From the NCBI RefSeq assembly GCF_000341105.1, contig NZ_ANBB01000041.1:1-64000 (forward strand): 64,000 nt of DNA, read 5' to 3'. The stretch comes from Nocardiopsis potens DSM 45234. GTDB lineage: Bacteria; Actinomycetota; Actinomycetes; Streptosporangiales; Streptosporangiaceae. The translations under genes were made by a program, and so were the position numbers. Positions 1-9,119 of this stretch are shown piece after piece. How positions within the stretch are numbered: the first letter of the stretch is position 1; the number at the start of each line of letters is the position of its first letter. The notes beneath the pieces are model-generated. The model did not search any database. It was not told where the DNA came from and worked only from the letters and a program-made list of their open reading frames with translations.

Positions 1-2
1 CC

Positions 3-1247
3 ACCTTCGACCGGCTGCTGGCCGGCCGGCGCTGGCGCGAGGACTACCGGGCCGCGCTCGGCGCGACCGGCGGCCGCCGGCTGATCCTGGTCAGCACCAC
101 CTGGGGTCCGACCTCCCTGCTGGGCCGGTTCCCCGAGGTGCTGCCGCGGCTGCTGCGCGAACTGCCCGCCGACGAGTACCGCGTCGTGTTCGTCGCCCAC
201 CCCAACGCCTGGCACGGGCACGGGGTCTGGCAGATGCGGTCCTGGCTGGCCTCCTGCGAGCGCGCCGGGCTGGTCGTGCTGCCGCCCCGCTCCGGCTGGC
301 AGGCGGCGCTGGTCGCGGCCGACCACGTCATCGGCGACCACGGCTCGGTGACGTTCTACGGGGCGGCCCTGGGCACGCACACCATGCTCGGCGCCTTCCC
401 GCACGAGGACATGGACCCGGACTCCCCCATCGCGGCGTTCGGGCGGGCCGCCGCCCTGCTCGACGAGGACCGGCCGCTCGCCGACCAGCTGGCCGAGGAC
501 GCCGCCCGGCACCGGCCGGACCGGTTCGCGGCCTTCACCTCCCAGCTCACCTCGGTCCCCGGGGGTTCGGCGGCCGCACTGCGCACCCTGATGTACCGGC
601 TGATGGAGCTGGACGAGCCGGCCGACCCGGTGCGCACCGTTCCGCCGGAGAGGCCGGTCCCGGTGTCGCTCTCCTGGCCGGCCCGGGCCGGCATCGCACC
701 GCTGCTGGTCGCCACCGAGGGGGACGCCGCGGAGGTCCGGGTCCGCCGGTTCCCCGCCGAGCCGCGCGCCGGCGCCGGAACCGGGGCCGGCCCGGCCGGC
801 GCGCACCTGCTCGCCGACGCCTCCGAGCCCGAGCCGAGGTGGTACGAGAGCGCCGACGTGCTAGTCCGCACCGAACCGGTCCCCGACCCGGCGGCCTGGG
901 CCGAGCGCACCCTGTCCGAGCACGGGGCCTGCCGGATCGCCGCCGCCGCGACCGCGGCCGCACCGGGGGCGGCGCCGGCCCTCATCGCGGCGGTGCGCGC
1001 GGCGGGCCTGCTCCGGCTGACGGTGCACGGCGCCCCGCCCGGTTTCCCGGTCGAGGCCGCCACCGCCGCCCTCTGGCACGCCGCCCTGGCCGGCGCGGAC
1101 CTCACCGCCCCGGCGACGGTCAAACTCCACCTCGGAGCGGCACAGGCCGCGGTCGCCGTCGAGCCGCTGCCGATCGGCCCCGAGCGGCCGACGGGGGCCG
1201 ACCGCCCCAGGCCGGGGGCGGGCTCTAGCGCCGGAGGCGGCGGTTGA
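3..1247 (+). CDS. Conserved actinobacterial protein, 5' truncated by window edge
   Basis: The frame is open from the first bases of the window, so the N-terminus is missing. The visible 414 codons begin with a segment (LILVSTTWGP...) that resembles the glycosyltransferase-B-like / CDP-glycerol transferase-like fold: a strand, then a conserved WGP, a VFVAHPN segment and DHVIGDHGSVTFYGA, which looks like the C-lobe nucleotide-binding loop of that fold. The last third is Ala/Pro/Gly-rich and ends in a low-complexity tail. It overlaps the convergent STAND gene by 23 bases. I recognise the family only as a conserved actinobacterial unknown. A transferase role is an inference, and the true start lies upstream. 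Confidence 0.7.
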   Translation, partial: TFDRLLAGRRWREDYRAALGATGGRRLILVSTTWGPTSLLGRFPEVLPRLLRELPADEYRVVFVAHPNAWHGHGVWQMRSWLASCERAGLVVLPPRSGWQAALVAADHVIGDHGSVTFYGAALGTHTMLGAFPHEDMDPDSPIAAFGRAAALLDEDRPLADQLAEDAARHRPDRFAAFTSQLTSVPGGSAAALRTLMYRLMELDEPADPVRTVPPERPVPVSLSWPARAGIAPLLVATEGDAAEVRVRRFPAEPRAGAGTGAGPAGAHLLADASEPEPRWYESADVLVRTEPVPDPAAWAERTLSEHGACRIAAAATAAAPGAAPALIAAVRAAGLLRLTVHGAPPGFPVEAATAALWHAALAGADLTAPATVKLHLGAAQAAVAVEPLPIGPERPTGADRPRPGAGSSAGGGG

Positions 1248-3408
1248 CCCGGTGCAGGTCGGCCACGCGGTCCTCGGCACGGTAGAGCTCCGCCGCTTCG
1301 CGCAGGTCGGCGCCGGCCCCGGTGGCGTCCCCCTGTGCTTCGCGGAGGTCGGCCCGGAGGCAGAGCACGTCGGCGGTGCGCCGCCGGTGGGCGCCGCGGA
1401 AGCGCTCCAGAGCGGCCTCGATGTGCTCGCCGATCCGGTCGGCCCCCGCCCCGGCCTCCAGTGCGCCCCGGGCGAGCTCCATCTGGATGCGCCCCTCGTT
1501 GTAGGCGTCCTTCGCCGGCAGCCTCCGCACTTCGTCCCAGGCCTGCTCCAGTTCCTTCCGCTCCCCGGCCGCGTCGCCGCCCGCCCGCAGGCAGCGGGCC
1601 AGCTTCTGCCGCTGCACGACGACCGACCGCAGATCCCCCGCCTCTTCCGAGAGGGCGACCGCCTGCCGCTGCAGGGTGAGCGCCCGCGCCCGCTCCTTCC
1701 CGGCCCCGGCGCCGTCCTCCGCCCGGTCCAGCAGCTCCGCGCGGGCCAGGTGCGCCTCGGCCCGGTGCTCCCGGGCGCTGGCCCGGACGATGAGGACCAG
1801 CCGGGCCCGGGGACCGCGCTCCTCGGGGGCGCCGTCGGCATCGGCGATGGCGGCCTCCCCGTGCTCCTCCGCCGCCGAGACGCCCGCCTCCTCCCGCCCG
1901 GCGGTCTCCAGCCGACCGCGGACCGCCTGGACGTGGATCCTCGAGCGGAGGAGCAGGTCGGGGCGGATGTCCTTGGCGAGGGCCGGCAGGGCCCTGCGGT
2001 GCGTCTCGCACAGCGGGAGGTACAGGGACTCGGTGAAGTACAGCGCCCACAGGGCCTGGCAGATCCGCCCGGCGAGCCGGGCCTCCCCGAGTCCGACCGC
2101 GAGCTTCACCGCCTCGCCCAGCGCATGCCGTTCGGAGCGGAGCCAGGTGCGCGCCTCCTCCTCGCCCATCGGGCGCTGCGGCTCGGTGCGCTCCTCGGAG
2201 ACGAGCGGGCGCTGCGGCATGACCGCCAGGTGCGCGTCGAGCGCCAGCGAGTGGTAGACCTCGCAGACCGCCTTGGCGAGGTCGGCCGGGTCCTCCCCTT
2301 CCGCGGCCGCGGCCCAGCGGCCGGAGGCCCGCTCCGCCGCCGCGGCGGTGAGCCGGTAGCGGGGCTCGGAGGCCCGCCCGGTGTCGTCCCGCTCCGCCAG
2401 CCCGTACCTGACCAGGTCCTCCAGGCTTTCGCGCACGTCCTTGCCGCGGTGCCCGGCCGCCAGGGCGGCGGCCTGCAGCCCCATCCCCTCCGGGCAGTGG
2501 CCCAGGTAGCGCACCAGCACTCGGTCCTCCTCCGGCAGCAGCGCGTAGGCGGCGTCCGGTGTACCGGCCATGCTCCTGTTCCCCTTTCCGAAGGCGATGG
2601 CGGCGGCGGTGTACCCGATGGCGTCCGCTTCCCGGGCGGATTCCTCGGCGAACAGCCGCTCGATCTCGTCATCGGACGGTGTGCGGAGGGGGCGCAGGGC
2701 GGCGAGCCTCCGCCACAGCACCCCTCGGGCGTCCTGCACGGAGAGCGGCCCGGCCGGCAGCGGCTCCGCGACGCTCCACTCCCTCCGGAGGCCGCCGAGC
2801 CAGTGGAGCGGGCGCTCACTGGTGATGACGACGAGGCTCCCCGCAGGAGCGCTCAGCAGCGGTTCGACCGCCCCGATCCGGTCGCCGTTCTCCAGCAGCA
2901 GCGCCATGGGGTCGAGTCCCTGGACGGCCTTCTCCAGCACCGCCCCGGGGTCGTTCACCGTGTAGCTCTCGGGGATCCCCAGGTCGCGCAGGAGTTCCTG
3001 GGCGCCCATGCGGCCCGGGAACCGGTCCAGGTCGATGGCGCGCACCACCGGGTCGACCTCCGGCAGTTCCTCCTGGAAGGCGTGGCAGAGCCGGCGCGCG
3101 AACTCCCCCGACCATCCGCCCTTGCGCCCGTGGAGGTTGAGCAGGTGGACCCGGTCCGGGTCGGCCACCTTGCGGTTCCACAGCAGCTCGTAGCGGGACC
3201 TCATGTCGGGGCCTTCGAGGCCGGGCCGGGGCACCGCCAGCGACGAGTCCCGGCGCGGCGCGTGCGCGACCTCCGCCCCTCCGTCCAGCCGGAAGATGTT
3301 GTAGACGTCGCCGTTGTGCAGATCGCCTTCGACCACCCCGACCTGGCTGACCGGCCCGGTGCTGTTCACCACCGAATTGACCGCGGAGACGGCGGCGTCG
3401 TCGGGCAT
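1225..3408 (-). CDS. STAND-like NTPase/TPR regulatory or conflict protein with degenerate P-loop
   Basis: 727 aa starting at an ATG. The N-terminus (residues 8-37) has the pattern NSVVNSTGPVSQVGVVEGDLHNGDVYNI. This kind of N-G-x-V-x-Q-x-G-D-I-x-G-V-x prefix often precedes NB-ARC/STAND ATPases in actinomycetes. The central part keeps the STAND layout, with a LLNLHGRKGG strand-loop, a SLVVITSERPL sensor strand and a winged-helix region. However, the Walker A is not canonical: no GxxxxGK[ST] is visible. The C-terminal half is Ala/Leu/Glu-rich helical repeats, likely TPR. Such proteins act as ligand-triggered switches in regulation or phage defence. Either role is inferred here. It is transcribed convergently to the gene before it. 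Confidence 0.65.
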   Translation of the reverse strand: MPDDAAVSAVNSVVNSTGPVSQVGVVEGDLHNGDVYNIFRLDGGAEVAHAPRRDSSLAVPRPGLEGPDMRSRYELLWNRKVADPDRVHLLNLHGRKGGWSGEFARRLCHAFQEELPEVDPVVRAIDLDRFPGRMGAQELLRDLGIPESYTVNDPGAVLEKAVQGLDPMALLLENGDRIGAVEPLLSAPAGSLVVITSERPLHWLGGLRREWSVAEPLPAGPLSVQDARGVLWRRLAALRPLRTPSDDEIERLFAEESAREADAIGYTAAAIAFGKGNRSMAGTPDAAYALLPEEDRVLVRYLGHCPEGMGLQAAALAAGHRGKDVRESLEDLVRYGLAERDDTGRASEPRYRLTAAAAERASGRWAAAAEGEDPADLAKAVCEVYHSLALDAHLAVMPQRPLVSEERTEPQRPMGEEEARTWLRSERHALGEAVKLAVGLGEARLAGRICQALWALYFTESLYLPLCETHRRALPALAKDIRPDLLLRSRIHVQAVRGRLETAGREEAGVSAAEEHGEAAIADADGAPEERGPRARLVLIVRASAREHRAEAHLARAELLDRAEDGAGAGKERARALTLQRQAVALSEEAGDLRSVVVQRQKLARCLRAGGDAAGERKELEQAWDEVRRLPAKDAYNEGRIQMELARGALEAGAGADRIGEHIEAALERFRGAHRRRTADVLCLRADLREAQGDATGAGADLREAAELYRAEDRVADLHRVNRRLRR

Positions 3409-3553
3409 GCGGCTGCTCCTCGGGAAGTGGGGGCCTCTCGTCCGGCGACGACCCTACCCCGCGGGGGTTCCGCCGATCCGTGCCTGTCCCCTTTCGGTCG
3501 GTGACCGGTCGGGGCCTGCGCGTCGCGGGGTCGGCGTGGCACGATGGGGCCGT

Positions 3554-3569
3554 ACTGGTCTAGACCGGA
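3554..3569. promoter_or_regulatory. dre-type operator (DasR site) upstream of hexosaminidase
   Basis: ACTGGTCTAGACCGGA closely matches the known DasR-responsive element consensus (AGTGGTCTAGACCACT). The central TGGTCTAGACC is intact. It ends 11 bases before the GTG start of the GH20 gene and would overlap the transcript start or RBS region. DasR is the GntR-family repressor that links N-acetylglucosamine to chitin metabolism in streptomycetes, so the site makes functional sense in front of this gene. Confidence 0.8.
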
Positions 3570-3580
3570 TAGGAGCACCC

Positions 3581-5170
3581 GTGTCCGCTCTCCCCCTCGT
3601 TCCGCGTCCTGCCGAGATACACGTCGACCAGGAGGCCGGCCTGTCGCTGGACTCCGCGACCCGGATCGACGCCGACCCCGGCGCCGCCGGGACCGAGGTC
3701 TGGCTCCGGGCCGAGCTCGGCGCCGCGACCGGCTTCGCGTTCCCTCCCGGGAAGGGGGAGAACGCGCGGATCAGGCTGAGCATCGACCCCGACGCCGGGC
3801 TGGGCGCCGAGGGGTACCGGCTGATCGTGGACGGGGAGGGCGCCGTCGTCATCGGCCACGACCCGGCAGGCGTGTTCTACGGCGCGCAGACGCTGCGCCA
3901 GCTGCTGCCGAACGGGGCCTACCGGCGCGCACCGCTGAACGGCGCGGACGGGGCCGCCGGCGAGTGGCCGCTGCCCAGCGTCGACATCACCGACCGGCCG
4001 CGGTTCGGCTGGCGCGGGTGCATGCTCGACGTCGGCCGGCACTTCATGCCCAAGCACGGGGTGCTGCGCTTCATCGACCTGATGGCCATGCACAAGCTCA
4101 ACGTGCTCCACTTCCACCTGACCGAGGACCAAGGGTGGCGGCTGGAGATCAAGCGCTACCCGAAGCTGACCGAGGTGGGGGCGTGGCGGAAGGAGAGCCA
4201 GGTCGGCGCGGCGAGCGACCCCGGGTTCGACGGGCGGCCGCACGGCGGGTTCTACACCCAGGACGACATCCGGGAGATCGTCGCCTACGCCGCCGCCCGG
4301 CACATCACCGTGGTGCCCGAGGTCGACGTCCCCGGGCACTCCCAGGCCGCCATCGCCGCCTACCCCGAGCTGGGCGAGGGCGAGCCGCTGGAGGTCGGCA
4401 CCCGGTGGGGGGTGATCGAGAACGTCCTCAACGTCTCCGACACCACGCTGGAGTTCTACCGCAACGTCTTCGACGAGGTGATGGAGCTCTTCCCGTCCCC
4501 CTACATCTGCGTCGGCGGCGACGAGTGCCCGAAGGGGCAGTGGCGGGCCAGCGCCGCCGCGCAGGCCCGGATCGCCGAGGAGGGCCTGTCCGGCGAGGAC
4601 GAGCTGCAGAGCTGGTTCATCCGTCAGTTCGACGCCTACTTCGCCGAGCGCGGCCGGCGGCTGCTCGGCTGGGACGAGATCCTGGAGGGCGGCCTGGCGT
4701 CCGGGGCGACCGTGCTGTCCTGGCGCGGCACCGAGGGCGGCATCGCCGCCGCGCAGGCCGGCCACGACGTGGTCATGTGCCCCACCCGTACGTCCTACCT
4801 CGACTACCGGCAGTCCGACTCCGGCGAGGAGCCGATCCCGGTGGGCACCCTGCTCACCCTCGCCGACGTCTACTCCGCCGAGCCGGTCCCGCCGGAGCTG
4901 GCCGAGAAGGGCGCCGAGCACGTGCTGGGCGCCCAGGTCAACGTGTGGACCGAGCACATGGACTCGCCGCGCACCGTGGACTTCATGGTGTTCCCCCGGC
5001 TGTCGGCCTTCGCCGAGGTGGCCTGGGGGCCGGCCGAGCGGGACTACCGGGAGTTCCTGCCCCGGCTGGAGGCCCACCTGGGCCGGCTGGACGCCATCGG
5101 CGTGGAGTACAGGCCGCTGGACGGGCCGCACCCCTGGCAGAAGCGGCCGGGCGTGCCGGGCCGGGACTGA
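3581..5170 (+). CDS. Beta-N-acetylhexosaminidase, GH20
   Basis: 529 aa. The GTG start is chosen over the longer open frame because AGGAG lies just upstream and the dre operator sits directly before it. An N-terminal GH20b-like domain (residues ~1-130) leads to the GH20 barrel. The barrel begins with RPRFGWRGCMLDVGRHF and continues through the LHFHLTEDQGWR segment. The catalytic Asp-Glu pair is VGGDE at residues 314-315, and WDEILEGG with a late VNVWTE follow. The enzyme removes terminal GlcNAc/GalNAc from chito-oligosaccharides or cell-wall fragments. There is no clear signal peptide, so it is probably intracellular and processes imported chitobiose. Expression is probably controlled by DasR. 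Confidence 0.92.
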   Translation: MSALPLVPRPAEIHVDQEAGLSLDSATRIDADPGAAGTEVWLRAELGAATGFAFPPGKGENARIRLSIDPDAGLGAEGYRLIVDGEGAVVIGHDPAGVFYGAQTLRQLLPNGAYRRAPLNGADGAAGEWPLPSVDITDRPRFGWRGCMLDVGRHFMPKHGVLRFIDLMAMHKLNVLHFHLTEDQGWRLEIKRYPKLTEVGAWRKESQVGAASDPGFDGRPHGGFYTQDDIREIVAYAAARHITVVPEVDVPGHSQAAIAAYPELGEGEPLEVGTRWGVIENVLNVSDTTLEFYRNVFDEVMELFPSPYICVGGDECPKGQWRASAAAQARIAEEGLSGEDELQSWFIRQFDAYFAERGRRLLGWDEILEGGLASGATVLSWRGTEGGIAAAQAGHDVVMCPTRTSYLDYRQSDSGEEPIPVGTLLTLADVYSAEPVPPELAEKGAEHVLGAQVNVWTEHMDSPRTVDFMVFPRLSAFAEVAWGPAERDYREFLPRLEAHLGRLDAIGVEYRPLDGPHPWQKRPGVPGRD

Positions 5171-5190
5171 CCCCGCCCGGACGCGGCGGT

Positions 5191-5222
5191 CCCCCCGGTG
5201 CGGCGGCCGCCGCGCCGGGGGG
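5191..5222. terminator. Hairpin between convergent genes
   Basis: CCCCGG-TGCGGCGG pairs with CCGCCGCG-CCGGGG to give a long GC-rich stem between the GH20 stop codon and the convergent phosphodiesterase stop. There is no clear T-tract, which is common for actinomycete terminators. It could serve both strands. Confidence 0.55.
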
Positions 5223-5269
5223 ACCGGGGAAGGGGCGCCGGCGCGTCCGGACGCCCCTCCCCCGGGCCG

Positions 5270-6175
5270 CTACTTCGCGTGCTCCTGGATCACCTCGCGG
5301 GCGACGTCCGGGTAATCGCTTATGATGCCGTCCACGCCCTTGTCCAGGGCGGCCCGCATGTCGCTGCGGTCGTTGACGGTGTAGGTCAGCACTTCCAGGC
5401 CGGCTCCGTGCACGGCCTTCACGTAGCCCGCGGTGAGTTTGGTGTGGCTCGGGTTGATCTGGTCGGCCCACTTCGCGTACTCGGCGATCTCGTCCTCGGG
5501 CACCGTGCCCAGCAGGCCGTGCGGGACCGAGGGCATCAGCTTGGCCGAGCGCTCCGCCGACTCCCAGTCGAAGCTCTGCACGATCAGGCGGTCGGCGCCG
5601 CGCTTGCCCGTCGGCGCCAGCCAGCCGGGGTTGCGCGAGACCACGCCGGCGATGTCGGACTCGATCCCCGGGTAGAGCGCCGGCGACTTGATCTCCAGAA
5701 GCAGGTTGAGGCCGTTCTCCCGGAGGCGGTCGAGCGCCTCGTCCAGGGTGGGGACGCGCTCGCCCTCGTACTCCTTCCCGTACCAGGAGCCCGCGTCGAG
5801 CCGGCGGAGCTCCTTCAGGGTGAACTTCCCGACGTCGTAGGAGCCCCGGTCGGGGAAGACCTCCTCGGCGTCGGTGGTGCGCTCCAGAGTGGTGTCGTGG
5901 ATGATCACCAACTCGCCGTCCTTGCTGCGCTGCACGTCGATCTCGACCGTCGTGGCGCCGCGCGCGTCCGCCTCGTCGATGGCGGCCAGGGTGTTCTCCG
6001 GGGCGTACCCCGCCGCTCCCCTGTGCGCGACGTCGAGCACCGAGAGCTCCCCCGGTTCTGCGTTGGTGAGCGGAGAGTCCTGCGAGCCTGTGTCCTGGAC
6101 CGCCACGGCGGTCCCCGACGCCGCCGGCATGGCGAGAGCCAAGGCGGTGGCGATGAACCCGAGCCGTCGGATCAT
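5270..6175 (-). CDS. glpQ: Secreted glycerophosphodiester phosphodiesterase
   Basis: 301 aa. It has a Sec-type signal peptide (basic MIRR, hydrophobic core to about residue 26). The GDPD barrel carries AHRGAAGYAPENT (catalytic His), VEIDVQRSKDGELVIIHD (metal Glu/Asp and second His) and the late LLLEIKSP metal Glu segment. It ends with TYTVNDRSDMRAALDKGVDGIISDYPD, typical of the family. It hydrolyses glycerophosphodiesters such as deacylated phospholipids or teichoic-acid glycerophosphate to glycerol-3-phosphate. It is exported. The gene is monocistronic. Confidence 0.92.
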   Translation of the reverse strand: MIRRLGFIATALALAMPAASGTAVAVQDTGSQDSPLTNAEPGELSVLDVAHRGAAGYAPENTLAAIDEADARGATTVEIDVQRSKDGELVIIHDTTLERTTDAEEVFPDRGSYDVGKFTLKELRRLDAGSWYGKEYEGERVPTLDEALDRLRENGLNLLLEIKSPALYPGIESDIAGVVSRNPGWLAPTGKRGADRLIVQSFDWESAERSAKLMPSVPHGLLGTVPEDEIAEYAKWADQINPSHTKLTAGYVKAVHGAGLEVLTYTVNDRSDMRAALDKGVDGIISDYPDVAREVIQEHAK

Positions 6176-6446
6176 GACACTCCATTCATCTCTGCGCGAG
6201 CCGTTCTCACCGGCCGTTCAAGAGTCGGCGCGCACGGTTACCGGCGGGTGTCGTTGAAGCGAGGTCGGCGTGCCGCCCCCAGGAACTCCCCCACGCGGCC
6301 GGAGGTGGATAAGAGATTCCTCGACACGATGCACTCCTTGTGACCGGTTCACTACTTCGTGTGCGACTTTTGTTGTCGGTGACCCTTTGGCCACCACTCA
6401 CAGTGTCATTAACACGACACTAAGTAGTCAAACGAGAGGGCGCACC

Positions 6447-7928
6447 ATGCGCAAGCACCACAAAAGATGGGCGGCGCTGGCCGGTATGACCGCCGCTTCA
6501 CTCACCGGTTTCGGGCTCCTCGGCGGCGCGTCGGCCACCGCCGACGACCGCGAAGAGCTTCCCTGGCCGGTGATCCAGCAGCGGGTCTCCACCTACACCC
6601 TGGACGGTTTCGAGATCAGCGACCTGCCCGCGGGCCTGGACGGGTACGCGATCAAGGCCAGGTCCTTCACCAACGGCATGGGCGAGCGGCAGGCGGAGAT
6701 CTCCTGGGTCCAGGGGCCCGAGTCGGTCTACGGCAAGGTGTCCGTGCTCCGTTCGAAACGGTTCCGGTCGCTGGAGGACCTCCGCGACCGCAACTACGAC
6801 CACCTGAGCCGCAACTCGCTGAAGAAGGTCGAGGTCAACGGCAAGGAGGCCTACCTCTCCGAGGCCAGCGGCGACCTGTTCCGGCTGGAGAGGCCGGGCG
6901 TGGCCGTCACCGTCTTCCTCCAGCCGGACCGGTGGGAGTCGAAGGAGCTGGTCAGGTTCGCCGAGTCGGTGCGCCCGCAGCGCGCCGCCCAGGGCGGCGC
7001 CGAGGCCCCGGCGGAGAAGCCCGCGGCCGAGAAGCCGGCGGACAAGCCTGCGGAGGAACCGGCCGAGAAGCCCGTGGAGAAGCCCGCCCCCGAAGCGGAG
7101 AAACCCGCGGACAAGCCCGCCGAGAAACCTGCGGCCGAGGCCGAGAAGCCCGCCGAGAAGCCCGCGGAGAAACCGGCGGAGAAACCGGCGGAGAAGCCCG
7201 CCGCCGAGACGGAGCAGGCCCCGAAGGGCGAGGAGTCTCAGCAGCAGGACGGGGCCCCCGCCCCGGAGCGGCCCGCCGGCCAGCAGGAGCCCTCGGCCCC
7301 CGAGACCGAGGTGCCCCCGCGGCAGCAGGAGCGGCCGGACGGGTCCCCCGCCGCGGAGAGCGGCGCGGACCGGCCCGCCGGCGGAGCCGAGCCCGCCGCC
7401 GAGTCCCCGGCCGAGGACCGGCCCGGTGCCGCCCCCACGGAGCAGAAGCCCGCGGGCGACGCCGGCCCCGCGCTCCAGGAGGGGGCGCTGAACCTCCCGG
7501 AGGGCACCACGCCCACCGAGATCCGCGTCTGCCTGCTGGAGGAGCTCGGCGGCAAGGCCCTGACCGAGGACGAGGTCGCCGCCTCCCGGGACGCCGCCGC
7601 GTTCACCATGCTGTGGGAGAAGGCCGACTCCGAAGCCCAGTGGGAGGCCCTGGAGACCTGCATCGGCCGGCTGCAGAGCTCGGGCGAGCAGGTCGACGCC
7701 GTGTCCCTGGAGGAGGGGGCGCTCGCCGAGAAGCCCGTCGGCGCCGCCGAGGAGGCCGCGCCCGCCGAGTCCGCCGAGTCCGCCTCCGGGGCCGAGGCCG
7801 CGGAGGGCTCCGGCGCCGCCGCGGACGCCCCGGCGGCCGTCGGACCCCGGATCCAGGTCAGCGGCCCCGACGCGGCCGCGTGGAACGTCGCTCCGTGGAC
7901 GCTCCCGTCCGGCCGCATGACCGATTGA
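6447..7928 (+). CDS. Secreted protein with EKPA-rich low-complexity repeats
   Basis: 493 aa from ATG (GAGAGGG upstream). It has a signal peptide (MRKHHKRW..., cleavage near residue 32). A globular region follows (residues ~33-180) with no family I recognise. From about residue 185 there is a Pro/Lys/Glu/Ala region built of repeats of EKPA, DKPA and EKPAE, followed by a Pro/Glu/Ala-rich stretch, then a small helical domain near residues 350-420 with two conserved-looking Cys. Long charged Pro repeats often span the peptidoglycan. A cell-wall-associated role is an inference. About 270 bases of AT-richer DNA precede it and probably hold its promoter. Confidence 0.75.
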   Translation: MRKHHKRWAALAGMTAASLTGFGLLGGASATADDREELPWPVIQQRVSTYTLDGFEISDLPAGLDGYAIKARSFTNGMGERQAEISWVQGPESVYGKVSVLRSKRFRSLEDLRDRNYDHLSRNSLKKVEVNGKEAYLSEASGDLFRLERPGVAVTVFLQPDRWESKELVRFAESVRPQRAAQGGAEAPAEKPAAEKPADKPAEEPAEKPVEKPAPEAEKPADKPAEKPAAEAEKPAEKPAEKPAEKPAEKPAAETEQAPKGEESQQQDGAPAPERPAGQQEPSAPETEVPPRQQERPDGSPAAESGADRPAGGAEPAAESPAEDRPGAAPTEQKPAGDAGPALQEGALNLPEGTTPTEIRVCLLEELGGKALTEDEVAASRDAAAFTMLWEKADSEAQWEALETCIGRLQSSGEQVDAVSLEEGALAEKPVGAAEEAAPAESAESASGAEAAEGSGAAADAPAAVGPRIQVSGPDAAAWNVAPWTLPSGRMTD

Positions 7929-8020
7929 CCGCTCGCCGACGGGCGGACAGGCCCGGGCCCGGTGGAGCGGAACGGAGAGCGGTGGTCCGCCCCGTGCGGA
8001 TCACCGCCGCCCGCTCCTCT

Positions 8021-8084
8021 CCGATGATCTTGATGTTGCGGCCCCATCAACGCGCCTTGTCGCCAAGTGGCCGTTGCAACGAGG
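8021..8084. repeat. Dispersed intergenic palindrome, copy 1 (degenerate right half)
   Basis: It starts with CGATGATCTTGATGTTGCGG, the left half of the ~64-bp palindrome best preserved at 22213-22276. Its own right half is degraded. The copy at 9692-9754 is its homologue in opposite orientation, so the two bracket the 1.6-kb tandem-repeat segment as outer inverted repeats. Confidence 0.7.
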
Positions 8085-8146
8085 AACTCGGGAAAGGTCG
8101 AGGGACGGGAGGTGCCCCGACCGGGTGCGGCGCCCCACGAAGCGAC

Positions 8147-8640
8147 GGCTCGAACGGGCGGCGACGGCGCAGGCAGGACCGGGGCGCAGACCTCACCCGA
8201 GCGCGGCGCCTCGCGGGGCGGGGGTTCAAGCGGGCGGCGAAGGCGGGAGGGGGAACCGGCCGGTCGGTCCGGCGCGGCACCCCGCAGAGCGAAGGCTCAA
8301 GCAGGCAGCGACGGCGAAGGTAGGGCCGGGGTACAGGTGGTCGCCCGAGCGTCGGGCCCCACGGGGTGAGGGTTCAAGCAGGCGGCGAAGGCGGCGATGG
8401 GGACCGGCTGATCGGTCCGGCGCGGCACCCCGCAGAGCGAAGGCTCAAGCAGGCAGCGACGGCGAAGGTAGGGCGGGGTGCAGGTGGTCGCCCGGGTGTC
8501 GGGCCCCACGGGGTGAGGGTTCAAGCGGGCAGCGAAGGCGGGCAGGGGACCGGCCGGTCGGTCCGGCGCGGCACCCCGCAGAGCGAAGGTCAAGACGGGC
8601 GGCGAGGGCAGTAGAGGGTCGGGCGCCGTGTTCACCGGCC
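8147..8640. repeat. Left arm: tandem ~74-bp units
   Basis: Unit starts, marked by GG(T/C)TCAAG or a variant, fall at 8147, 8223, 8294, 8371, 8442, 8518 and 8588. The spacing alternates about 71 and 76 bp, giving a ~147-bp higher-order dimer. A typical unit runs GGTTCAAGCGGGCGGCGAAG, then a CCGGTCGGTCCGG-like block, then CGGCACCCCGCAGAGCGA. Nothing in it looks protein-coding: the long open frames here exist only because GC-rich repeats lack stops. Confidence 0.8.
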
Positions 8641-8710
8641 CGGCCCGCACCCACCAGGGCGGCCTTATCCCCTATGCCCGGTTCGCGGCGGGGATCGGGC
8701 GGGAGCGGGG

Positions 8711-9011
8711 GCGCCTTGCGCACCGCGAGAGCACCCCGATTACATCTACCAGCGAGTAGCAAGCCCCCAGACCCCACCACCCCCTCGCCGATCACCCAGA
8801 GTGGCCAAGGCGGGCCCTCCCTGCAGGGCAAATACGACATCTCGCCCCCGCGCCATCCCTCCCCGGGTTCCGGCCCCCCGCCTTCCGGTCTTCCGGGCGG
8901 CTCGAACCCCCGAACACCGGCCCCATCAGGGCGATTCGAGCCTCTCAGGGGCCGATCCGGCCCGGGATGCGCGCCCGGGAATCACCGGGGTGCTCTCGCG
9001 GCGCGCAGGGC
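8711..9011. repeat. Inner inverted repeat and central spacer
   Basis: CACCGCGAGAGCACCCCGAT (arm at 8711-8740) recurs as its reverse complement at 8981-9011 with few mismatches. This places the centre of the whole structure near 8860. The spacer between the arms has no gene I can support. Confidence 0.65.
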
Positions 9012-9119
9012 ACCCCACCCCACCATCACCCTAAGTATTCACCCAGGTCAGAGAGGTGCAGCGGTTTCAGAGGCGGCCGGCCCCGGCACCCGGGCGACGC
9101 GGGCACGGCCACCCCGCCG

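Noticed and set aside
356..2050. Long minus-strand open frame with an Arg/Gly/Pro-rich product
   Set aside because: A GC-rich shadow of the two convergent genes; no family pattern and biased composition.
3560..5131. 523-codon minus-strand frame opposite the GH20 gene
   Set aside because: Antisense shadow: the plus strand has a full GH20 with catalytic motifs.
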